A DNA stretch of 64,000 nt, from assembly GCF_001563265.1 (NCBI RefSeq), contig NZ_CP005084.1:244001-308000 (forward strand). Reading direction: 5' to 3'. Below, piece after piece: positions 18,842 through 27,692 of the stretch. The notes under the pieces were generated by a model. That model made no database searches. It was not told the DNA's origin and saw nothing but the letters and a program-made list of their open reading frames with translations. Position numbers and translations under genes: made by a program. The first letter of the stretch is position 1. The number at the start of each line of letters is the position of its first letter. The stretch is from Sphingobium sp. TKS (GTDB taxonomy: Bacteria > Pseudomonadota > Alphaproteobacteria > Sphingomonadales > Sphingomonadaceae).

Positions 18842-20004
18842 TGGCCGATCCGCGCGTTATGCCGCTCCTGCTCCCGGCGGATTTGCGCCGCGGCGTCCTT
18901 GGCCGAACGGGTGTCGACGGACACTTCGACCGACATGCCGGGGACCAGCAGCTTGCGGGTTTCAGGGCCGGCGCTGACGGCGATGCGAACGGGGATGCGT
19001 TGGACGATCTTGGTGAAATTCCCCGTGGCGTTTTGGGGCGGCAGGACGGAGAATTGCGCGCCGGTGCCGGGCGCGATGCTCGCCACCCGGCCGGGCAGAT
19101 CGACGCCGGGCAGCGCGTCCACCTCGATCCTCACGGGCTGGCCGACGCGCATCAGGCCTAACTGCGTTTCCTTGAAATTCGCCTCGACATAGAGGCTGGC
19201 CTTGGGAACCAGCGTCATCAGGCGGGCCGCCGCCTGCACGAACTGACCCTGCCGCACGCTCCTGTCACCGATCCGCCCATCGACGGCGGCGCGTAATATG
19301 GTGGCCTCCACGTCGGTATTGGCGGCGGATAGTTGGGCGCGCGCGGCCTCTCCCTGCGCCTGCGCTTGCCTGACCTGCGCTTCCAATGTGGCGACCCGCT
19401 TCTGCGCGCTGGCCAGCGTCGCCTGGGCGGCGGCAGCCCTGGCTCTCGCCTGCACCGCTAGATTTTGAAGCTCCGACAAGCGCTCGCGGGTTTCGGCGCC
19501 GCTGGCCGCCAGCGGGCGATAGCGCTCCACTTCGCTCGCGGCGAAGGCGGCGTTGGCCTTGGCGGCGCTCAACTCTGCGTCCGCCTGGTCGATGGCGGCG
19601 CGCTGCTCAGCGATCTGGGCTGTCACCCCGGCGACATTGGCCTTGGCCACGTCGATCTGCGCCACGGACTGGGCCGCCTGCGCCCGATAATCGCGCGGGT
19701 CGATCTGCACCAGCGGCTGCCCGGCCTTCACATCCTGATTCTCATCGACGAAGACGCGGTCGACATAGCCCGAAACCTTCGGCGCGACGGTGATCGAATC
19801 GGTCTGGATATAGGCGTCGTTGGTCGATTCCTGAAATTTGCCGAAGCTTTCGAAGCGGATGAACCACAGCACGCCGCCAACGATCAGCGCCAACGCCCCC
19901 AGCAACAGGATCAGGCGGACGCGCGGGTTTTTGAGCGGGGAGGAACGGCGCTGGCCCGAGTCGTCGGCATATGCGGAGGAAGAGGCCATATCGTCTGAAC
20001 TCAT
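18838..20004 (-). CDS. emrA: EmrA-like membrane fusion protein (HlyD family)
   Basis: Periplasmic adaptor linking the EmrB-like pump to the NodT channel. One N-terminal membrane helix (LILLLGALALIVGGVLWFI, about residues 31-49), a lipoyl/barrel-sandwich half starting SVAPKVSGYVDRVFVDENQD-like, a long coiled-coil hairpin rich in Ala/Gln/Glu (about 115-215), then the second half and beta-barrel (LYVEANFKETQLGLMRVGQP). I chose the ATG at 20004 (388 residues). No start has a strong ribosome site, and Met codons at 19989 and a non-ATG start at 20067 are alternatives. First gene of the operon, divergent from marR. Confidence 0.92.
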   Translation of the reverse strand: MSSDDMASSSAYADDSGQRRSSPLKNPRVRLILLLGALALIVGGVLWFIRFESFGKFQESTNDAYIQTDSITVAPKVSGYVDRVFVDENQDVKAGQPLVQIDPRDYRAQAAQSVAQIDVAKANVAGVTAQIAEQRAAIDQADAELSAAKANAAFAASEVERYRPLAASGAETRERLSELQNLAVQARARAAAAQATLASAQKRVATLEAQVRQAQAQGEAARAQLSAANTDVEATILRAAVDGRIGDRSVRQGQFVQAAARLMTLVPKASLYVEANFKETQLGLMRVGQPVRIEVDALPGVDLPGRVASIAPGTGAQFSVLPPQNATGNFTKIVQRIPVRIAVSAGPETRKLLVPGMSVEVSVDTRSAKDAAAQIRREQERHNARIGQ

Positions 20005-20058
20005 GAAAAAACCGCTGATCTCAATCCTGCTTCCTATGCTCGCTCTTGCACTATGGCG

Positions 20059-20073
20059 CAATACCATTTATTG
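20059..20073. promoter_or_regulatory. Candidate MarR operator between emrA and marR
   Basis: A 15-base inverted repeat, CAATA-CCATT-TATTG, lies in the 78-base divergent region, ending ten bases before the marR ATG. MarR proteins commonly bind such short palindromes over their own promoter and repress both directions. The assignment is by position and symmetry only; the arms are five bases long, so chance is not excluded. Confidence 0.35.
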
Positions 20074-20082
20074 AGGAACCTC

Positions 20083-20514
20083 ATGGATATCTCCGACGAG
20101 CAGCTACTGACGGACCTGTTTCGCGTCATCACGCTGATGCGCCGTTTCTTCGACCGGGCGATGACGGAGCAGGGCGCTTCGCTGGCGCAGACAAAGGTTC
20201 TGATGTGCATAAAGGAGCTGCCGGGAACGGCGCGGGCGGCGGATATTGCCGAAATAATGGGGATTGCGCCGCGAACGGTGACGGAGGCGCTGGACGGGCT
20301 GGAGCGCGATGGGCTGATTCAACGGATGCCGGATAGGGAAGATCGGCGGGTCAAGCGGCTGACCATCACCCCCGCAGGGGAGGCCGCGGTGGCCGTGACT
20401 GAACCCCTGCGCCGTCAGCTCGGGGCACAGGCATTGGGCGCCTTGAACGCGTCCGAGCGGGAGCATTTTCATGCTGCGCTGCAAAAATTGCTGAAGAGGA
20501 TGGCGAACGGCTGA
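20083..20514 (+). CDS. MarR-family transcriptional regulator
   Basis: 143-residue winged-helix repressor. The core reads LPGTARAADIAEIMGIAPRT (helix 3 and recognition helix) followed by the wing DREDRRVKRLTITPAGEAAV, the standard DxRxRR-LT pattern. Flanking N- and C-terminal helices form the dimer interface. The ATG at 20083 has TTGAGGAACC just before it; a longer start at 20053 has no ribosome site. It is divergent from the emrA-emrB-nodT operon, so it most likely represses that operon and responds to a pump substrate. Confidence 0.92.
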   Translation: MDISDEQLLTDLFRVITLMRRFFDRAMTEQGASLAQTKVLMCIKELPGTARAADIAEIMGIAPRTVTEALDGLERDGLIQRMPDREDRRVKRLTITPAGEAAVAVTEPLRRQLGAQALGALNASEREHFHAALQKLLKRMANG

Positions 20515-20590
20515 CCTTTTGATTCGCGCCATTTTCTCTGTTATTATCGCCCGGTCGACCGGCATAAGCCCGGCGGCAGGGGAGTGTGTG

Positions 20591-20698
20591 ATGGAGCGTA
20601 TGCATTACAGCATGTGTCAATGCAGCATCGGGCTGCTGACCTTGTGCAGCGCGTCGGCCTTGGCGTTGACCGGCACGCTTTACCTCCTGCTCAACTGA
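20591..20698 (+). CDS. 35-residue hypothetical membrane peptide
   Basis: Small ORF with GGGGAG placed six bases before the ATG. The peptide starts MERMHYSMCQCSIGLL, has a hydrophobic segment LLTLCSASALALTGTLYLLL, and ends LN. It has three Cys residues, two of them as CQC. No family recognised. It lies between marR (76 bases upstream) and the end of ilvD, with a possible hairpin 27 bases after its stop. Good ribosome site and a plausible membrane helix are the only support; it may be spurious. Confidence 0.4.
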   Translation: MERMHYSMCQCSIGLLTLCSASALALTGTLYLLLN

Positions 20699-20724
20699 TT
20701 CGCTCTTGCCACGAGCGTCCGAAT

Positions 20725-20757
20725 GGGCGCGCCGCATCCGTTGAACGCGGCACGCCC
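20725..20757. terminator. Possible bidirectional hairpin after ilvD
   Basis: Stem GGGCGCGCCGC (20725-20735) against GCGGCACGCCC (20747-20757) with one mismatch and an 11-base loop, located nine bases past the ilvD stop. No long T-run follows on either strand, so intrinsic termination is only a possibility. Confidence 0.35.
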
Positions 20758-20765
20758 TGTAAGAA

Positions 20766-22619
20766 TCAATCCTTTTCGATCTGGCTCACATCGCGCACCG
20801 CACCGCGCGCGGCATTGGTCGTGAGCGCCGCATAGGCGCGCAGCGCGGGGGAGACGTTGCGCTTGCGGCCGAGCGGCTTCCAGGCCTTGACGCCGCGTGC
20901 TTCCATCTCCGCCTTGCGCGTCGCGATGACCGCGTCGTCCAGGTCCAGCTTGATGACGCGGTTGGGGATGTCGATGACGATCGGGTCGCCTGTCGCAACC
21001 AGCGCGATCAGTCCGCCTTCCGCCGCTTCGGGCGAGACATGGCCGATGGAAAGGCCCGACGTGCCGCCCGAAAAGCGCCCGTCGGTGATCAGCGCGCAGG
21101 CTTTGCCCAGCCCCTTCGACTTGAGATAACTGGTAGGGTAGAGCATTTCCTGCATGCCGGGGCCGCCCTTCGGCCCTTCATAGCGGATGACGACGACGTC
21201 GCCCGCCTTGACCTCATTGCCCAATATGCCCGCGACCGCCGCGTCCTGGCTTTCATAGACGCGGGCCGTGCCGTGGAAGGTCAGGATCGATTCGTCCACG
21301 CCAGCCGTCTTCACGATGCAGCCTTCGGGCGCGATATTGCCGTACAGAACCGCGAGGCCGCCATCCTTGGAGAAGGGGTGCTCCGCGCTGCGGATGACGC
21401 CGTTTTCGCGGTCGGTGTCCAGTTCCTCCCAACGGGCATTCTGGCTGAACGCCTGGGTGGTGCGGACGCCGCCGGGGGCCGCGCGGAAGAAATTGCGGAC
21501 CTCTTCGCTATTGGTGCGGCCAATGTCCCAGCGGTTGAGCGCGTCGCCCAGCGTTGGCGCATGAACGGTCGGCAGGCTGGCGTCGATCAGGTCGGCGCGC
21601 TCCAGCTCGCCCAGGATCGACATGATACCGCCGGCGCGGTGGACATCCTCCATATGGACGTCCTGCTTGGCGGGCGCGACCTTGCAGAGGCAGGGGACGC
21701 GGCGCGACAGCCGGTCGATGTCCGCCATGGTGAAGTCCACCCCGCCTTCATAGGCGGCGGCCAACAGGTGCAGCACTGTGTTGGTCGAACCGCCCATGGC
21801 GATATCGAGGCTCATGGCGTTTTCGAACGCGGCAAAGCTGGCGATGTTGCGGGGAAGGGCGGAGGCGTCTTCCTGTTCATACCAGCGCTTAGCGAGGTCG
21901 ACGATGGTGCGGCCCGCCTCCAGGAACAGCTTTTCGCGGTCGGCATGGGTGGCCAGCGTCGAGCCATTGCCCGGCAGCGACAGGCCCAAAGCTTCGGTCA
22001 GGCAGTTCATCGAGTTGGCGGTGAACATGCCCGAGCAGCTGCCGCAGGTCGGGCAGGCGGCCTGCTCGATCGTCTTCACTTCCTCGTCGGTGTAATTTTC
22101 GTCCGCCGCGACGACCATGGCGTCGACCAGATCGAGCGCGACCGTCTTGCCGCGCAGCACGGTCTTGCCCGCTTCCATCGGCCCGCCGGACACGAAGATG
22201 GTCGGGATGTTGAGCCGCATGGAGGCCATCAACATGCCGGGCGTGATCTTGTCGCAGTTGGAAATGCACAGCAGCGCGTCGGCGCAATGGGCATTGACCA
22301 TATATTCGACGCTGTCCGCGATCAGATCGCGGCTGGGCAGCGAATAGAGCATGCCGTCATGGCCCATGGCGATGCCGTCGTCGACCGCGATGGTGTTGAA
22401 TTCCTTGGCGACGCCGCCTGCCGCCTCGATCTCGCGAGCGACGAGCTGGCCGAGATCTTTCAGATGCACATGCCCCGGCACGAATTGGGTGAAGCTGTTG
22501 GCGATGGCGATGATCGGCTTGCCGAAATCCTCGTCCTTCATGCCGGTGGCGCGCCACAGGCCGCGCGCGCCCGCCATGTTGCGGCCATGGGTGCTGGTGC
22601 GTGAACGATAATGGGGCAT
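20766..22619 (-). CDS. ilvD: Dihydroxy-acid dehydratase
   Basis: Fe-S enzyme of branched-chain amino acid synthesis, converting 2,3-dihydroxy-isovalerate and 2,3-dihydroxy-3-methylvalerate to the 2-keto acids. 617 residues, the E. coli-like length. Cluster-binding Cys residues are in [12 protein letters not shown] and [20 protein letters not shown], and [18 protein letters not shown] is the C-terminal substrate segment. The ATG at 22619 has GAGGAAATATC upstream. It stands alone, divergent from a LysR regulator that may or may not control it. Confidence 0.97.
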   Translation of the reverse strand: MPHYRSRTSTHGRNMAGARGLWRATGMKDEDFGKPIIAIANSFTQFVPGHVHLKDLGQLVAREIEAAGGVAKEFNTIAVDDGIAMGHDGMLYSLPSRDLIADSVEYMVNAHCADALLCISNCDKITPGMLMASMRLNIPTIFVSGGPMEAGKTVLRGKTVALDLVDAMVVAADENYTDEEVKTIEQAACPTCGSCSGMFTANSMNCLTEALGLSLPGNGSTLATHADREKLFLEAGRTIVDLAKRWYEQEDASALPRNIASFAAFENAMSLDIAMGGSTNTVLHLLAAAYEGGVDFTMADIDRLSRRVPCLCKVAPAKQDVHMEDVHRAGGIMSILGELERADLIDASLPTVHAPTLGDALNRWDIGRTNSEEVRNFFRAAPGGVRTTQAFSQNARWEELDTDRENGVIRSAEHPFSKDGGLAVLYGNIAPEGCIVKTAGVDESILTFHGTARVYESQDAAVAGILGNEVKAGDVVVIRYEGPKGGPGMQEMLYPTSYLKSKGLGKACALITDGRFSGGTSGLSIGHVSPEAAEGGLIALVATGDPIVIDIPNRVIKLDLDDAVIATRKAEMEARGVKAWKPLGRKRNVSPALRAYAALTTNAARGAVRDVSQIEKD

Positions 22620-22699
22620 GATATTTCCTCAATTCCTCTCGGAAGCTCTCTACGCTTTTGCACGCAGGTTGTGAAATATATTGAAAGCGTTCAATAAGG

Positions 22700-22710
22700 T
22701 CGTATTACGA
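22700..22710. promoter_or_regulatory. Candidate LysR-type palindrome in the ilvD-lysR interval
   Basis: TCGTA-T-TACGA, an 11-base perfect palindrome of the T-N(n)-A form favoured by LysR proteins, starts eight bases before the regulator's ATG. Such placement suits autoregulation. Symmetry and position are the only support. Confidence 0.35.
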
Positions 22711-22717
22711 ATAAGTG

Positions 22718-23614
22718 ATGGACCTGCGGCAACTCAATCACTTCCTTGCCGTCGCGGAGGAATTGCATTTCGGTCGGGCTGCGGAACGGCTGGGCATGAC
22801 GCAGCCGCCGCTCAGCCAGTCGATCATGGCGCTGGAACGCGAACTGGGGGCGCCGCTCTTTACGCGGACCAAGCGCCATGTCGCGCTCACCTCTTTTGGC
22901 GAGCAATGGCTGGCGCATGTCCGCCCGGCGGTGGGTGCGATCGCGGACCTCGCCCCCATGGCGCGGCGCCTGCGGGAAGGGACGGCGGGACGGCTGGCGC
23001 TGTCCTTCGTCAGTTCCGCCGATTACAGCATCCTGCCGTCGCTGGTCCGGCGCTATTCCATCGCCTTTCCCGATGTCGAGATGACATTGGCCGAGGCCAC
23101 CAGCGATGTTCAGATCGAGGCGCTGGTCGAAGGGCGGATCGATGCCGGTATCCTGATCCCTCCGGCTTCGGGCCTGCCGTCGGTGATCGATTACCGGCCG
23201 CTGCTCCGGGAGCCTTTGGTCGCGGCCGTGCCGGAAGCCTGGGTCGCGGAGGGAGTCCTCGACATGGAACAGGGCAAGCTGGCGGGCGAAAGCTGGCTGG
23301 ACCAGCCGCTGCTGCTCTTTCCGCGCCATGTATCTCCGACTTTTCACGACCTGGTTCTCGACCATTATCGGGCCAAGGGGCGGACACCGCATATCCGCCA
23401 GCGGGCGATCCAGATGCAGACCATCATCAGCCTGGTTTCGGCGGAAATGGGCATGGCGCTGGTGCCGGCCTCGCTCCAGAATCTGGCGCGGACCGGCGTG
23501 CGTTACCTGCCGCTGGCCGACGCCGTGCCGGTTCTGGAAACCGGGCTGGCCTGGCGTCGCGCGGATGAGGAGCCGACGCTGCGCGCGCTTTTACGGATCG
23601 CCTTGAAAGCGTGA
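22718..23614 (+). CDS. LysR-family transcriptional regulator
   Basis: 298 residues. N-terminal helix-turn-helix: LRQLNHFLAVAEELHFGRAA and LGMTQPPLSQSIMALERELG, the latter with the usual QPxLS core. The C-terminal part is a periplasmic-binding-protein-like effector domain starting about residue 90 (GRLALSFVSSADYSILPSLV) and showing the ILIPPAS and LVSAEMGMALVPASL segments. I use the ATG at 22718; a GTG three bases upstream is an alternative. It is divergent from ilvD across 98 bases. LysR proteins usually regulate the divergent neighbour, but ilvD is often expressed independently, so the target is uncertain. Confidence 0.9.
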   Translation: MDLRQLNHFLAVAEELHFGRAAERLGMTQPPLSQSIMALERELGAPLFTRTKRHVALTSFGEQWLAHVRPAVGAIADLAPMARRLREGTAGRLALSFVSSADYSILPSLVRRYSIAFPDVEMTLAEATSDVQIEALVEGRIDAGILIPPASGLPSVIDYRPLLREPLVAAVPEAWVAEGVLDMEQGKLAGESWLDQPLLLFPRHVSPTFHDLVLDHYRAKGRTPHIRQRAIQMQTIISLVSAEMGMALVPASLQNLARTGVRYLPLADAVPVLETGLAWRRADEEPTLRALLRIALKA

Positions 23615-23637
23615 TCCCGCGCCGGCGGAAATCCAAC

Positions 23638-23672
23638 TCCCCTAAGTCGCTCCGGGTGGAGCGCTCAGGGGA
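23638..23672. terminator. Hairpin between convergent lysR and DUF2189 genes
   Basis: TCCCCT (23638-23643) pairs with AGGGGA (23667-23672), and inside it CGCTCC pairs with GGAGCG around a GGGT loop, with a small internal bulge. It is 23 bases after the lysR stop and 54 bases before the convergent gene's stop. No strong T-tract. Confidence 0.4.
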
Positions 23673-23726
23673 TGGATTGCCTTAGGCGCAGCTTGGTGCC
23701 CCGCCTTTACGGGCATGACATGGATG

Positions 23727-24524
23727 TCAGCGCACCACGGCCCGCGTGTACAAATGCCAGGTCGCATATCCCAGCACCGGCAGCACCACCGCAAGACCCA
23801 CCAGCGCGGGGAGCGAGCCAAGCACCAGCAACGCCACGACGATCAGACCCCAGGCCGCGACCGTCACCGGATTATGCCAAGCCACACGACAGGATGTCCG
23901 CAGCGCGACACCCCAACTGACCGGCTTGTCGACCGCCATGGGGAAGGAGACGACGCTGACTGCCAGCGTCAGCAGGGCAAAGCAGAAGCCCGCCAGATTG
24001 CCGAGCACGATCATCTGCAAGCCTTCGGACGTGCCGAACACCGCGGAGAAGAAAGCGCCCACGGAGGCGGTCGACCCGGGTATATTTTCCAGCGTCACAT
24101 GATAGATGAACCAGGCCGTCGCCATCCATGCCATGAACAGCAACGCCAGCACGCAGGTCAGGTCGAACAGGGCAGAGCCGCCCGGTTTGCGGATCACGTC
24201 CAGGAAATGGCGCCAGCGGGCATCCAGTCCCGCCTCGCGTCGCCGGGCCAGTTCGTAGAAACCACTGGCGAAAGCCGGTCCCAGCAGGATCGCACCGGCC
24301 ACCAGGGGAAAGATCAGCGGCAGGATCGACATCTGGCCGGCCGACATAATCGCCAGCGCGACGATGACCGGATAGATGAAGCCGATGAACACCAGATCGC
24401 CCCTCTTGGCGAGGAAATCGTCCCAGCCCTGACGCAGGGCGATACGCAGATCGTCGAAACCGATAGTGCGGATGGAAATATCTTGCCCCGCGGACGCCGC
24501 CTGGGACGGGTGAGCAATTGCCAT
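23727..24524 (-). CDS. DUF2189 integral membrane protein
   Basis: 265-residue membrane protein. N-terminal IRTIGFDDLRIALRQGWDDF leads into about six hydrophobic helices (for example FIGFIYPVIVALAIMSAGQ and LIVVALLVLGSLPALVGLAV), with the conserved GPAFASGFYELARRREAG cytoplasmic loop typical of DUF2189. Function of the family is unknown; gene neighbours give no strong hint. I chose the ATG at 24524, which has AGGAGGGCGAACC upstream, a near-ideal ribosome site; the longer frame to 24611 has none. It marks the left edge of the mobile-element scar that follows. Confidence 0.87.
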   Translation of the reverse strand: MAIAHPSQAASAGQDISIRTIGFDDLRIALRQGWDDFLAKRGDLVFIGFIYPVIVALAIMSAGQMSILPLIFPLVAGAILLGPAFASGFYELARRREAGLDARWRHFLDVIRKPGGSALFDLTCVLALLFMAWMATAWFIYHVTLENIPGSTASVGAFFSAVFGTSEGLQMIVLGNLAGFCFALLTLAVSVVSFPMAVDKPVSWGVALRTSCRVAWHNPVTVAAWGLIVVALLVLGSLPALVGLAVVLPVLGYATWHLYTRAVVR

Positions 24525-24706
24525 GGTTCGCCCTCCTGACCGAACGCCATAATGCGCTTTGCTCTGCTTTGGTCCTCTGTCGGGACATGCGCGCCTTTTC
24601 GGGGCGAGCATCTCTCGGCATGAGGGAGCGCCTCATGGCCAATGATGTCATCCTACACCGGGAATGCGGGGGCCGCCAGCCCTTTGATGTCAGGACCGTG
24701 TCTCGC

Positions 24707-25365
24707 ATGAAACTGAGCAACATCCGGGATATATTGGCGGTTGCCGAAGCCGCAAGCTCGGCATCACGCAGCCATCGATGAGCCGCAGCATTCGCGACAC
24801 TGAAAGCGAACTCGGCGTGTCACTGTTCACCCGCCATGGCCATGGCGTGACCTTGACGCGCATGGGCCAGGTCTTCGTGCAGCATGCGACGGCCATCCAG
24901 TCCGAAATCCGTCATATTTTCGAAGCGATCGAACAGGAGAAGGGCGAGGCGACCGGCCAGATTTCGGTGGCGATGTCGACTGCGGCAACGATCGCGCTGA
25001 TGCCCACGATGTTGCGCACATTTCAGGCGGAATATCCGAAGATTGTTTTGAAATTCGCCGAGAGCCTGCTTTTCGCTCCGATCGAACCTCAAATACTGTC
25101 GGGCGAAATCGACTTCTATGTTGGCCCGGTCCATGATTTTCCGGTCAAGTCGCCGCTTTTGATCGAGAAGCTGTTCGATAATCGCTTCGACCTTATAGGC
25201 CGAAAGGGGCATCCGCTGGCCAATGCGAAGACGCTGCACGAAATGAAGGATGCCCGTTGGATTCGTCCCCTGTTCGCGGATCACCGGAAAAATCCGGAAT
25301 TTGACGCGATGTTCGCCCGGCCGGAGCTGCCGTTGCCGGAAATCGCCGTCCACATGCATTCCTGC
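24707..25365 (+). pseudogene. LysR-family regulator, frameshifted and 3' truncated
   Basis: A broken regulator. The start (MKLSNIRDILAVAEA, from 24707) is in one frame; the helix-turn-helix then continues in another as RKLGITQPSMSRSIRDTESE. Comparison with the family shows that about seven residues between AVAEA and RKLGI are missing, a deletion of roughly 22 bases that also shifts the frame near 24750. The effector domain follows to AVHMHS at about 25365, where homology stops about 100 residues early and an IS5-like transposase fragment begins on the other strand. The remaining 24778-25383 open frame would encode a protein without a complete DNA-binding domain. Confidence 0.8.
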
Positions 25366-25475
25366 GCTTCAAGGCATCCCTGAATTTGCTGCCCGAATAG
25401 CTGCCATCATCAAACAGGTGGCGTAGCCAAGGGAAGCGTCTCAAGGTCTCTGCGTGCACCGATCTTCGGGAAACG
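25364..25475 (-). mobile_element. IS5-type transposase fragment
   Basis: On the minus strand this short stretch reads VSRRSVHAETLRRFPWLRHL followed by FDDGSYSGSKFRDALKR, which resembles the central block of IS5/IS427-family DDE transposases (FPWxxxxFADGGYxGxKxxxAL). It abuts the truncated LysR gene, suggesting that an IS5-like insertion followed by decay removed the LysR 3' end. No terminal repeats were found for it. Homology is judged by eye. Confidence 0.55.
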
Positions 25476-25545
25476 ATGCCAAGCATGCACAATTGCGGCA
25501 TTGAATTTAACATAATCCTTATTATCGAACTATCGGATTGTAAGC

Positions 25546-27244
25546 GCCGGATAGAAATGACACCCCTCTGCTGAATAGAAATGACACCCTTGGGCGTCCT
25601 TAGCAGAGCTCGGTGGCATGGTCCTCCTGGCAGTTCGGGAGGACGCGCTTATGACGGTGGTGGCGATGAGCCATGGCGAGCTTTCGCGGTTTGACACATT
25701 GATGCGCGTGGAGCGCGGCGCGCTTCGGGTTGAGGATGCGGTCACGCTGCTGGGCTTGAAGCGCCGGCAGATTTTCCGATTGTTGGAACGTCTGCGCGCC
25801 GAAGGCGCTTCAGGCCTGGTGTCGCGCAAGCGTGGTCGGCCGAGCAACCGGCGTCACAGCGATGCCTTTCGCGAGCGCGTCCTTACGATCGTCCGCACGC
25901 ATTATGCGGATTTCGGACCGACCTTGGCCCGAGAATATCTGGCGGAACGTCACGACATTTCGGTGGGCTGTGAGACGCTGCGGCAGATGATGATCGAGGC
26001 GGGAATCTGGCAGGATCGCGCCGCCCGTCGTTCTCGCCCCTATCAACCGCGTCACCGGCGGGACTGTCGTGGGGAGCTGGTCCAGATTGACGGTTCGAAG
26101 CATGATTGGTTCGAGGAGCGTGGCCCGAAATGCACGCTGCTCGTCTACATTGACGACGCGACCAGCGAGCTGCTGCATCTCCAGATGGTCGAGAGCGAAA
26201 GCACCTTTTCCTATATGGAAGCGACGCGCGAGTATATCGAGCGGCACGGCAAGCCGGTGGCCTTTTATTCCGACAAGCACTCGGTCTTCCGCAACGCCAA
26301 GGCGACGGCGAAGGGCGATGGCATGACGCATTTCGGCCGCGCGCTGGATGCGCTGAACATCGAGATCATCTGCGCCAACTCGCCACAGGCCAAAGGCCGG
26401 GTCGAACGAGCCAACGGCACATTGCAGGACCGGCTGGTCAAGGCGATGCGGCTGGAGGGCATCTCGTCGATCGAAGAAGCGAACGTCTTTCTGCCAAGCT
26501 ATATGGTTCGGCACAATCGGCGCTTTGCCCGCCCAGCGGCAGACAGTCGTGATCTGCATCGCCCTCTGGCACCGCAGGACGATCTACGCGCGATCATGGT
26601 CTGGCGCGAAAAGCGGAAGATTTCAAAGGCACTGACGCTGCATTACAACAAGGTTCTGTTCATTCTGGAGCCTACTGCGATCAGCAAGGCTCTGGTAGGT
26701 AAGCGTGTCCACATCTGCGAATATCCTGACGGCAAGATCGAGATCCGTCATGAGGGGCAGGTCCTTCCCTATCGCCTGTTCGACAAGATGCCCCGGATCA
26801 ATCAACCGGCCATTGTCGACAACAAGCATCTGGACGCAGCGCTGCTGCTGGCGAAGCAGATCCAGGCGATTGCGCCGCATCACCGGCAGCGCAACAATAA
26901 TGCCCCTGCCCGCCGTGATCAGCCCGCCCATCTCTTTCCCGAGCCCGAAGCGCCGGTAAAGGTTGATCGCCGTCGCCTGGGCGGCCCAAAACTCAAGCGC
27001 GGTCCACGGCTCAGCCGGGCCGAGCTGCAAGCGCGCGGCACGCTGGAGTTTGTGAAAGTCCGCTGAGACTGTTCGACCGGTTTTGACCGAGCCCGCTGCC
27101 TGCGCAGCGGGTCCATGCCCTTCTCCTCCATGTCACGCCATCAGCAGGGTCTGCGCTGCGCTAAGCCGATGGCTCCACGCAGCCCCTGCTGTCCTCAAAG
27201 GGTGTCATTTCTATCGGGGACAGAAAGTGTCTTCTCTATCCGGC
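25546..27244 (+). mobile_element. Complete ISNCY-type (IS1202-like) insertion sequence, about 1.7 kb
   Basis: Bounded by imperfect terminal inverted repeats: left end GCCGGATAGAAATGACACC (25546-25564), right end on the minus strand GCCGGATAGAGAAGACACT (from 27244 inward). Each end carries a second, inner copy of GATAGAAATGACACCC or its near form AATAGAAATGACACCC (left about 25575, right about 27200), a two-site end likely recognised by the transposase. It contains one transposase gene. No direct target duplication was evident next to the ends, so the exact boundaries may differ by a few bases or a flank may be rearranged. Confidence 0.8.
25651..27066 (+). CDS. ISNCY-family transposase
   Basis: 471-residue transposase from an ATG with GGGAGGACGCGCTT just upstream; an ATG at 25618 is in frame but less well placed. 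N-terminal helix-turn-helix region: RVEDAVTLLGLKRRQIFRLL and a Lys/Arg-rich GLVSRKRGRPSNRR. The RNase-H-like catalytic core has the first Asp in LVQIDGSKHDWFEE, the second in KPVAFYSDKHSVF, and the Glu in SPQAKGRVERANGTLQDRL, that is, an intact DDE triad. The C-terminal part is basic and Pro-rich. The gene appears intact, so the element may still move. Confidence 0.9.
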   Translation: MTVVAMSHGELSRFDTLMRVERGALRVEDAVTLLGLKRRQIFRLLERLRAEGASGLVSRKRGRPSNRRHSDAFRERVLTIVRTHYADFGPTLAREYLAERHDISVGCETLRQMMIEAGIWQDRAARRSRPYQPRHRRDCRGELVQIDGSKHDWFEERGPKCTLLVYIDDATSELLHLQMVESESTFSYMEATREYIERHGKPVAFYSDKHSVFRNAKATAKGDGMTHFGRALDALNIEIICANSPQAKGRVERANGTLQDRLVKAMRLEGISSIEEANVFLPSYMVRHNRRFARPAADSRDLHRPLAPQDDLRAIMVWREKRKISKALTLHYNKVLFILEPTAISKALVGKRVHICEYPDGKIEIRHEGQVLPYRLFDKMPRINQPAIVDNKHLDAALLLAKQIQAIAPHHRQRNNNAPARRDQPAHLFPEPEAPVKVDRRRLGGPKLKRGPRLSRAELQARGTLEFVKVR

Positions 27245-27301
27245 AGGAACACGGATGCCTGGCGGTGGATTTAGATCGAAATACGAAATCCTAGTATTTA
27301 T

Positions 27302-27470
27302 AGGGGTTTGATCCCCTTTCCAGGAAGGCACGCGATGAACGGCTGTCAGCATCTGGGTTTAGACGAGCGGCGGTACATTTATCGGTTGGTGGCGCCCTGG
27401 GTACATCGGGCTCCTATCGGACAAGGTGGTTGATCGCCTTAACCGGACGCCTCGCAAATCGCCATTCTCA
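27302..27470 (+). mobile_element. IS30-like element remnant, internally deleted
   Basis: AGGGG-TTTGAT-CCCCT (27302-27317) resembles the small inverted repeat near an IS30 end. From the ATG at 27335 the translation MNGCQHLGLDERRYIYRLV matches the start of IS30 transposases (xxLxxEERxxIyxL). About 25 bases later the C-terminal hallmark of the same family appears (VVDRLNRTPRKSP, from about 27424). Almost the whole gene between is missing. Judged by eye. Confidence 0.6.
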
Positions 27471-27509
27471 AGGCCGGATAGATTTTGCCATCCAGGGTGG
27501 GGCGTGTCG

Positions 27510-27668
27510 CCGACCAGATTCCTCAAACTCGTCGCCATCGACACGCCGTTCATTCAGGGCGGCATGCACCTAGCCGAACTCGCGTCCGTGTCTCCAATAC
27601 CGGCGGCCTGGGGGTGATCACCGGCCTCATCTAGCGCACGGCTGAAGCGCTTGCCAATGAGATTTCCA
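27510..27668 (+). pseudogene. Nitronate monooxygenase (2-nitropropane dioxygenase) N-terminal remnant
   Basis: The translation begins LKLVAIDTPFIQGGM, the family's N-terminal strand with the FMN-phosphate-side PxxQGGM motif. After a frame change it continues as AELAS, then VSNTGGLGVITGL in the plus-one frame around 27585-27630, then TAEALANEI at about 27640-27665. These are consecutive blocks of nitronate monooxygenase, broken by at least two frameshifts, and nothing of the rest of the protein follows. It is a decayed 5' end only. Confidence 0.65.
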
Positions 27669-27692
27669 CAACAAAATCCACTCCAACGTCAG

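Noticed and set aside
25366..25400. Continuation of the LysR pseudogene as LRFKASLNLLPE in another frame
   Set aside because: The minus-strand translation matches IS5-type transposase better, so the apparent LysR tail is likely chance.
25193..25513. 106-codon minus-strand frame as an intact gene
   Set aside because: Only about 35 residues look like transposase; the rest is a shadow of the LysR pseudogene.
25530..27260. Target-site duplication flanking the ISNCY element
   Set aside because: Flanks ATTGTAAGC and AGGAACACG share no direct repeat; the short CGGAT match is off register.
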